Of a stretch of 64,000 nt of DNA, positions 57,022 to 64,000 are shown piece after piece. The notes beneath the pieces were generated by a model that saw nothing but the letters and a program-made list of their open reading frames with translations, ran no database searches and had not been told where the DNA came from. The position numbers and the translations under genes were made by a program. This stretch comes from Pestalotiopsis fici W106-1 (taxonomy: Eukaryota > Ascomycota > Sordariomycetes > Amphisphaeriales > Sporocadaceae): the NCBI RefSeq assembly GCF_000516985.1, contig NW_006917092.1:6203888-6267887 (forward strand), read 5' to 3'. Positions within the stretch are counted from its first letter, which is position 1, and each line of letters opens with the position of its first letter.

Positions 57022-57478
57022 ACTTGAGGATGTCAAAGAAAGATATCAAATAATTCAAATGAAAAAAACATATTACTATATTCTATAAATTGCACTCCAC
57101 TTAAGATTGACTTCGTAGTAGCGTGAATATTTGCGTAATGAGAACAATTCGCAGATAAATTCATGTCCGTGGCTGAATTTCATGCTGCTAGCAGCAACAG
57201 AGAACATCCTGGCGCTATAGCTGCTGCCGAGGCCGATCGGACAGGCCCTCTCCGCACTAATCGACCACTAAGACTGTCGGTGTCGATGCGCCCCAGATGA
57301 TCCGCCGGCGGGGGTGTTTTAATGGATCGTAACGCACGTGGACAATTAACGTCTCGTTTCTTTTCAACCCTCAGTTGTGCTGTTTTAGGAAGGATGCGAC
57401 AGTAAGAGGAGCCTGCAATTGGACTCAATAGCAGAAGATATACCGGGTGCAGCATGCCCAACACGTACCGTCCCAATC
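57022..57478. other. Intergenic before the DNA-binding-domain-less regulator
   Basis: 457 bp were read in all forward frames for a Zn2Cys6 cluster (CxxC-x6-C pattern) and none was found. Nothing else recognised. Confidence 0.55.
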
Positions 57479-59145
57479 ATGGCCGCTCCCGGTGACCCTC
57501 CCGACGAAGCCCCTCCCTTTGCCAGCGAGATGGACTTTATGCAGGTCGATGGCGACAACATGTGGCAGGCCGCAGCCTCTGGCCTGTCTGCCGATCTCAG
57601 CTTCTCCCCTTTCCTGACGAGCGGAGCATTTGGGTCAAATGGACCGGCCGGTGTCTCCCCAGACCACTCGTCGCCGTCCATGACATGGCGTCCCGACGAG
57701 TTTATGCTGAATCAGGATTACCAAACGTACAAGGAAGAGTTGCGGTCGCTCATTTTCAATACCGCTCAATCTGCCGCACCGACGCGACAGGGAAGTCCGG
57801 CTCCCGAGGAAGTCAATCTAACTCATGAACTTCATCTCGGCGATGTGCAGAGTCGGAGAGAGACTGCCAAGATACTGGCCGTCGGCAAGAGGGTAACATA
57901 CCTCAAGAATTATGTAGAGCAGGTCGCTCCATGGGTGAGCAGCTCTTGACCATGAATGCGTCTTTGAAATCATCTAACCAAACATGCAAGCTCGACATGT
58001 TTGATGGCGACCGCGTCTTTGGCATGCAAATTTCATCATTGGCCCAGGCCTCGCCGCCGTTATTATACGCCATACTAGCACTCTCGGCGCGACAAATGGA
58101 ATGCAAGGAAAAGCGCAAAAATTCGTTTGATAGCCTCGAGCTGTACCAGGAGGCCATCAAGTCTCTGGCGCCTCTCCTTGCTGACAGAGATGTCAAGATT
58201 ATTCCCATCTGCGTCGTCCTATGTTGTCTCGAGATGATGTCGGCCAGCGCGCAAGACTGGCGACGCCATCTTGAAGGTTGCGCTGCGCTGTTCACCACCT
58301 TTGGTGTTCACGGCTTCAGCGGTGGGATGCTGCAGGCAGTATTTTGGTGCTATACAAGAATGGGTATGGAGATATGAACTTAACGAGTCTCGAGTATAGA
58401 CTGCAAATTTACTGACACTGGCTTAGATGTATGCGGCGCACTGATTTCTGATGGCACACAAAGCACATTGCTCGACCCGGCAAAGTGGCTGCCGGCGGGT
58501 ACTGAGCCTCATGAGGCGCGGGCACTTTTCCAAACTTCTGAAAGGCCTGATATGCACGCAAATTATGCCGTCTGGTTATGCGCTAAAACCTGCGAGCTTA
58601 TTGCAGACCGAACTCGTTTCATCGAGCTGGGCGAACAAAATGGATGCACGGGAGAGGCTTTCACCACTCGTTGGGTAGCGCTATGGGACGAGCTCCAGAG
58701 CTGGCTCAATCATCGACCAAAAGAGTTCCTCCCCGTCAAAACTGTCGACACCAAGCCCTTCCCACATATATTATTCGTCCACTGGGCAGCCATATCATCT
58801 ACTCAATTACATCACACAGCATGTATACTCATGCTTAGCTCCATGCCCAAACCTCTCAAGCTCACCATGAACCTTGGCACGACCGGCTCAACGCTGTGGC
58901 ATGCCAAAAGAATATGCGGCATCACCCTAGCCAACCCGCATCATGGGTGCATTAATAATGCGATACAGCCCCTTTGGCTTGCCGGTCGACTGCTGAGCCA
59001 CCGATCGGAGCACGAGATCGTCGTACGGCTGATTTGGAATATCGAAGCAACCACCGGATGGGGCTCCTGTTGGCGTATACCGGATCTTGAGTCTGCGTGG
59101 GGATACAAGGTGAAGAGACATGGAGTATCGAATGCAGCCCGATAG
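57479..59145 (+). CDS. Fungal_trans (ARCA-like) regulator lacking a DNA-binding domain
   Basis: Exons 57479-57934, 57991-58363 and 58427-59145 give 515 aa. The N-terminus (MAAPGDPPDEAPPF, with an acidic, Pro-rich stretch) is not a zinc cluster. From about residue 145 the fungal transcription-factor core appears: YVEQVAPWLDMFDGDRVFGM, AILALSARQMECK, LCCLEMMSASAQDWRRHLEG, and the C-terminal TLWHAKRICGI and TTGWGSCW. It resembles the regulator at 61737-63733 along its length but lacks that protein's Zn2Cys6 domain. Start is the first ATG of the frame; the frame itself opens upstream with TTG. It could act through dimerisation with a partner, but that is inference. Confidence 0.8.
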
Positions 59146-59423
59146 AGAAAATCGAAAGCGTCATCTTCAATTGTGTCACGGCCTTTACAGTCTATAAGAC
59201 TAAAAAATGGCAAATGGTTGCGGCATGGTCATCTCTTTTCACCAACGGATGAAAGGACGTGGACAGGCCTGTCTGTGTAAAGATACCGCACTTGGATAAA
59301 GGAAAAGCTATTTGTCTGGATATGATACAAAATAACCTCAATCAGGCTTTCCACCATCTTCCCCAAATATGATGACCCCTATATCTCATTATCCCTTCGG
59401 AAAGAAACTCGTCTTCCCCAGAT

Positions 59424-60779
59424 TCAATCGGAACCCTTGGCCCTCTCCGTCAAAAGTTCCATAATTAACTTATTTCGAGTGTCAATTCCCTTTTCTAACA
59501 AGTCAATCTTCGCAATGGCATCTCCAAGCTGTCTTTGAAGCCTTGCGACCTCGACTGATTGGTCAACGCCAGGCTCTGGACTACCTTGGACATCAGTATG
59601 TACTGGCGCATCCTCTGTCCGGTGATGTCTCTTCTCAGGCCTAGACACCAAGGGGGACATAGTATCGGCCTGGCGTTTTTGACCCTTGGGAGTAGTCTCT
59701 GGTACTGGTATGGCAAGTATCTGGCCAGCTTGACTATGGACTCTCTGCATGTGCCGTCTAAAATTGTCGAGCCGATTGATAGGATTCTGGGTGCCCCGAT
59801 CGCAGCCATCAACGGTACACGCGAAACTGGTTGTCTGCTTATGGATAGAGTTTATGTGCCGCTGGAGCTCTCGGTCTGTCTTGAAAGTCCTAGATGAGGT
59901 TTTACAGTTTAGTTCCGTGCAACAGATAGGTGCTTTGGACTGCTCCCCTTGTGGCGATGCTTCTGAAACAGCAGAGAGGTTCTCATACGCCGCATGACGA
60001 CGGGACAATGATAATGGCGACGATAATTGTGCATCCTGCTGTTGGGGATCTGAAGTGACTAGATCGGATGGTCCCTTCGAATGCAAGCCTGCATCGCCAG
60101 TAATGGTAAAAGGTGCTTGAAAAGTAGTCGAGCTCCCCAATTGGCCAAGTTCGTAATCATCAGCCCAGAGCTGCCCGTGCTGAACATCAAACTCGTTTCC
60201 AATATGGGGGTCGAGCGGAGGTGCTGCTGTGAATTCGTATAACACTTGATTGGTGAGTTCTTCATAGTCGATGCCTGCAGATAAGGGCGACCAGGGACTG
60301 TGGAACATCCAGCAGACTCCCCAAAGTATCACCAGCGCCGGCCATATTGACCATGGCATTGTGGCGCAAGTGATATGTTTAGGTCTTTGGAACCGACTCG
60401 GATTGAAGATGAAAAGGAATAGAGAGGCGAGGATAATGAGGATGGTCAAAATGGCCTTGTATAGCAATTTTATGGCCTCCAGAAGTTTTTCCACCTCTTC
60501 TTGCATCATCTCCAACTTTCGCTTGTACGTGAGCGACACCACTTCCTTGCCTTTACGGTCACGCTGCCGCTCAGCCTTTTCAAGCTCCTGTTCAAGCTCT
60601 CGGCCCATATAATAGAATGAGATCGAGCAGAAGAAAGTGTCGACGGGTTCGAGCGACAACGATGGGGACACATCCTGAAGGTGGAAAAAACTTGACATCC
60701 CGTAGGTGTCGGAGTTGCAAGTCACGTAGGTGTCGGAGTCAGAAGTCCCGTAGGAATATAAGTTTCGGGAGAACGACAT
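59424..60779 (-). CDS. C2H2 zinc-finger protein with two predicted membrane segments
   Basis: Intron-less, 451 aa. Order of elements: Ser/Tyr-rich N-terminus built on a 24-bp DNA repeat; a charged coiled coil (about 58-105); hydrophobic helix 107-127 (ILTILIILASLFLFIFN); second hydrophobic helix 143-159 (WSIWPALVILWGVCWMF); acidic region to about 280; two C2H2 fingers, Cys287-His313 and Cys321-His348 (finger 2 spaced atypically); Pro/Lys-rich linker and a C-terminal coiled coil (about 405-440). Two helices before the fingers suggest a membrane-anchored regulator. The true start may be MGRELEQ at residue 58, which would drop the repeat part. No family recognised beyond the fingers. Confidence 0.65.
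   Translation of the reverse strand: MSFSRNLYSYGTSDSDTYVTCNSDTYGMSSFFHLQDVSPSLSLEPVDTFFCSISFYYMGRELEQELEKAERQRDRKGKEVVSLTYKRKLEMMQEEVEKLLEAIKLLYKAILTILIILASLFLFIFNPSRFQRPKHITCATMPWSIWPALVILWGVCWMFHSPWSPLSAGIDYEELTNQVLYEFTAAPPLDPHIGNEFDVQHGQLWADDYELGQLGSSTTFQAPFTITGDAGLHSKGPSDLVTSDPQQQDAQLSSPLSLSRRHAAYENLSAVSEASPQGEQSKAPICCTELNCKTSSRTFKTDRELQRHINSIHKQTTSFACTVDGCDRGTQNPINRLDNFRRHMQRVHSQAGQILAIPVPETTPKGQKRQADTMSPLVSRPEKRHHRTEDAPVHTDVQGSPEPGVDQSVEVARLQRQLGDAIAKIDLLEKGIDTRNKLIMELLTERAKGSD
60701..60760. repeat. 24-bp imperfect tandem repeat
   Basis: Units at 60701-60724 and 60725-60748 share CGTAGGTGTCGGAGT and differ at a few bases; a partial third starts at 60749. They encode the DSDTY/NSDTY repetition of the C2H2 protein if the long frame is used. 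Confidence 0.8.
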
Positions 60780-61736
60780 TAGATGGAACCGAGCTGTTCA
60801 ACGACTGATCTCGTCAAAGTAGGAATGCTGCTTCTTAGTAGAGTTGAAGTATTGATAAAAGCTGTTCCCAAGATTGTGATTACAGGAGCAAATATATGGT
60901 TATATATTGTGTAAGGAGATGCGGATGTTGATACGGAGTACTAGGCCTGTTGAGGCCAGGAGCGTGAGTGAGGCCAAGAGTGTGAGTGAGGCCAAGAGTG
61001 TGAGTAGCCCGATAACTCGCATTTAGCAGTCCAATGGGAAATGCACGAAGTGAGGTACCCTGTCTTGGCGCTTTCTCAAGAGAAGTAATCACCAGGCTAC
61101 ACAGGAGATGCATCAGCGAAGTACCATCGCAGGGTACCTCATACTTTAGTGTAAGAGCTAGGTACATGTGAAATGCGCGTCCCGTTTGGAGCGACCCCAT
61201 CTCGGCCTCAGGAAGATCCGCGCCAGATGCATGTCCAAGAGACTTCCTCGAGTGCAGAGCCTTCCTCACCGACTGTGCTTTCGCACGTGAGCCAGCCCTT
61301 TACCCCGCCATGCCTGCAGAGGGTACTACCTTAGAGGTAGGCGCGACAACCTGTAATTATTCCATGCGCCTGGCTGGTATGTTAAAAAGCTGTACCACTG
61401 CAGGCTCTTTTCTTTTATTTTCCTGGCGCCTCACATGCACGTGTTGTTAAGCACAGCTTCCAATTGTAGAGAGACCGAATAGCTACTATTTCTTTCAAAG
61501 AAGAATTCCAGATTTCGTATAAAATATATGAATATGCGGGTCGGTTTTGGCTATGTCGAAGCGGTCTTTGAGTTGCGTGAATGGGCGTTCTCTACTCTAC
61601 GAGCTGCAGTTAGGATTTCGAGAGAGGAGCAAAAAGTGGATGATTTTGGGCTTTTTTGAATGTAGTATTTCATTGGTCTTTTAGTATATCTTCTCACTCG
61701 TGGATGGTAAATGGGAGGGTCCAGCCAGACGCTACC
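60780..61736. other. Intergenic with short tandem repeat
   Basis: No supported gene in this 957-bp stretch. Contains the 18-bp repeat at 60952-61005. The region is 5' of the C2H2 gene and 3' of the Zn2Cys6 gene. Confidence 0.5.
60952..61005. repeat. 18-bp tandem repeat, three units
   Basis: Three consecutive units (60952-60969, 60970-60987, 60988-61005) of GAGGCCAAGAGTGTGAGT; units 2 and 3 are identical and unit 1 differs at two bases. Located about 175 bp upstream of the C2H2 start. Confidence 0.85.
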
Positions 61737-63733
61737 TCATAGACCCCATTCAGCTTTGAGTATGTCTCTAATGACACTCAGACCCCATCCCGTAAGCCTT
61801 TCAACCTTGTCTATACCAGCCAGCAGGACATGATGTTGCGCCTCATGTGTCATGGTCCGGGCTGCAACCAGCAGCGACGCAACCAGACTCATGTCCCAGC
61901 ACTCGCGCCTGTCGTTATTGAGCGCAATTCCACAAATGCGTCTCGCATGCCATAGCGTCGACATTGTAGAGGAACGATGCCTGCTCGGCAGCATAACCGT
62001 ACGCGGTTTATGTCGTAGCAAGAGGAACATGGCCGTGTGGTAAAGCTGGTTGCCAAACACGGCGGCTCCGCTGGTGAAGAGGATCAAGGGGAATCCGTCG
62101 TCGGCCATTTCGATCTCCACCATGGACAGGAACTCTTGCGGTCGCTGGCTATACCACGCGTTGAGTTGGTCTACAATGTCCCGCCATGCGCTGACCATGT
62201 CGCCGGCCAGACCCATACGATCGGCGGGGTCACCCCAGCAGAATCTCATTGCTCGGAGGCAGAGGAAGAGAGGCGTGTTGGCGCATTGGAATATGTGGAC
62301 GGCCGAATCTGTCTTGTGCCATGGTGAATGTGTCATCTCGGGAACATGTAGTGGTATCGAAATTGGAAGTTCATTGATTAATGCCTTTCCCATGTCTAGT
62401 ATGCAGTGTAAGCCAGAATATTTAAGCATGCGATTGAGAATACTCACCAAGCCTAAGCAACACATGATAGGCAGCCATGGATATTGACGTTGGTCTTTCC
62501 AGTAATAAGTCGTGAGCGATGCCCATGGTCATTGCATAGACATAGCTATCGGCCCCAAAGACATCTTGCGCAAAGGGCTCTGTTGCTTGACAGAGACTGG
62601 CACAGAGAAGTCGGTGCTCGGCATTCATTTCGCTAATGCCGGCTGGTATGGCACTATTCAAATGCGACATTTTGTCCATACCGGTCATGGCCTTGAGAGA
62701 CCTTGCAGATATATCCAGCAGTCCTTGGAGGATGGCGGGTGATTCGGTTGCAAGACATGGAATAGCCATTCCGTAGGTTTGCGCGAGGTCGCATATGTCG
62801 AGCTATTCGCTGTAAGTATTGAGAAGCGATTTTCAAAGAAGCAGGAATATCTTACCCACGGTGCTACTTCATATCGATAATGCTTCATGAGACTGAATTC
62901 CAACTCTTCTGGGACGTCAGGGCCCGGTACAGGAGGCGACGTTGGAGAAAAAGGCGCATCGTATGAGGACTCCTCAGGATTCGTCAACGGGTCGTGATAA
63001 ATGATAGACCTGTCGGAACCATGGAAGCCGGCAGATGAGACCGAGTTGCGATGCACGTTCCGGTCGATAAAGGCTGTCGCATGTTCATTGCCCAAAGACA
63101 AGAGCGCATCAAGCGCTATCTGGTCCCCGCCGTTTGTGCTGGGAGAAGCCAGGATTTCCGGACTCCATCTGTCAAAGGACGAGATTGGCTGTTCTCCTTC
63201 ATTCGCATTCGAATGACCTGCGTTATCGTGAAAAGAACGCTGAGAAACATTGACCAGTGGTGACGTGTCTTGATCCTTTCCCTGTGAAAGATTCGCTATA
63301 CTTTGAACAGGCGGCTCCTCATGTGCAGGAGGAGGTTGTGGTTCTTGCGTGGGCGATGCTTCATCATTGTCGTCCACAAACTATATCCTGCATTAGTGAC
63401 GGTAGATTTAGGTTGGAGGGAAGGATAAATACCTTGACCTTGCAATAAGTTGGCGTAGGTGGTGCCGCTTTTGTCGGCGATGAGGATTCATTCACGGTAA
63501 AAGCATTCTTTTCTAGAAACGACAATCGCGTTCCATACTGACACTCGAAGCCACCGGCGATGCACCGCTGACACCGCGGTTTGCCTTCATCACCTAATTT
63601 TCCCGAGTTCAGATCAGCACAAAAAGTCGGGCTTCCGGCAATGGGAGAAGTCAATGGATCCCGTACACTTTCTCCGGCGAACCCGACATTTCAAACAGCC
63701 GGTGCGGACCCTCTTGGCCGGCTGCGAAGCCAT
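61737..63733 (-). CDS. Zn(II)2Cys6 transcription factor (ARCA-like)
   Basis: Exons 63733-63667, 63593-63433, 63380-62856, 62802-62448 and 62395-61737 on the minus strand give 588 aa. The zinc cluster is at residues 13-40: C13-LK-C16-x6-C23, then C30-QR-C33-x6-C40; the codon of the third Cys is split by intron 1. A Pro/Glu-rich linker leads to the Fungal_trans core: EVAPWLDICDLAQTYGMAIP, LQGLLDISAR, and STLWHARRICGIALNNDRRE. Closely related in the core to the DNA-binding-domain-less protein at 57479-59145. The first exon is only 67 nt. Regulated genes unknown; the pairing suggests local control. Confidence 0.88.
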
Positions 63734-64000
63734 CTATGATGGGGCTGCGCGGCGATACGCATGCTCGTCGAGTTGGAACCGCAGGCTCTGTCTGCCTTTT
63801 TCGAGACGACTGCTCAGCCACTCCAGAGCTTCTTTGGAGGTTTCTTGTCGTTGCGGGCGACAAGCTGGGAAGGTTGAAGCGACGAACTCTTTTTTCTGAC
63901 CCCCTTCCTGAACAGAGAGACTTTTTTGACCATAGAACGGACGCCAGACGGGGCAAATATTGAGTCTTTCCCCGCCAATAGTAGAATCATTTCAGGTCAT

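Overview
The window reads as nuclear DNA of a filamentous ascomycete (Pezizomycotina, probably a sordariomycete; species not identifiable by reading). Grounds: short GT-AG introns mostly of 50-130 nt, Zn(II)2Cys6 regulators, a CFEM-domain PTH11-type receptor, a HET-NACHT-WD40 protein, Dal5-type and monocarboxylate-type MFS carriers, and a peroxisomal-type copper amine oxidase. Exon joins below were placed by hand from GT/AG signals, frame and conserved motifs. No rRNA, tRNA, CRISPR array or intact transposon was recognised.

Layout. 1-3.5 kb: tail of an upstream frame, a hemerythrin-like protein and a divergent protein kinase. 3.8-7.3 kb: a HET-NACHT-WD40 (fungal NLR) gene whose last propeller segment lies behind two in-frame stops. 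8-12 kb: a Dal5-type MFS gene with a frameshift, a small ORF, and an aldo-keto reductase without an evident ATG and with a 328-nt intron. This 3.8-12 kb block looks like decaying accessory DNA. 13.4-21.5 kb: single-pass PAN-like protein, a 301-aa protein with an internal duplication, a 2.7-kb gene-free stretch, the CFEM receptor, and a coiled-coil protein. 21.8-35.7 kb: epoxide hydrolase, MATE transporter, a nuclear protein with a possible TET/JBP-like dioxygenase fold, amino-acid permease, MCT-like MFS carrier, MetX-like alpha/beta hydrolase, TPR-like protein. 36-44.3 kb: LCCL membrane protein, queuine tRNA-ribosyltransferase accessory subunit, secreted alkaline phosphatase. 44.4-49.5 kb: APC amine/choline-type permease divergent from a copper amine oxidase, with a shared upstream region holding a CGG-N6-CCG palindrome and repeated TTCCGAG words.

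49.6-63.7 kb is the most system-like part: a Zn2Cys6 activator, a polyol dehydrogenase divergently paired with a dihydroxyacetone-synthase-type transketolase, then three further regulators (a DNA-binding-domain-less Fungal_trans protein, a C2H2 protein with two predicted membrane segments, and a Zn2Cys6 paralogue of the DNA-binding-domain-less one). A plausible reading is a sugar-alcohol utilisation cluster (polyol to ketose to C2/C3 transfer) with layered control. The enzymatic part is well supported by motifs; substrate and regulatory wiring are inference.
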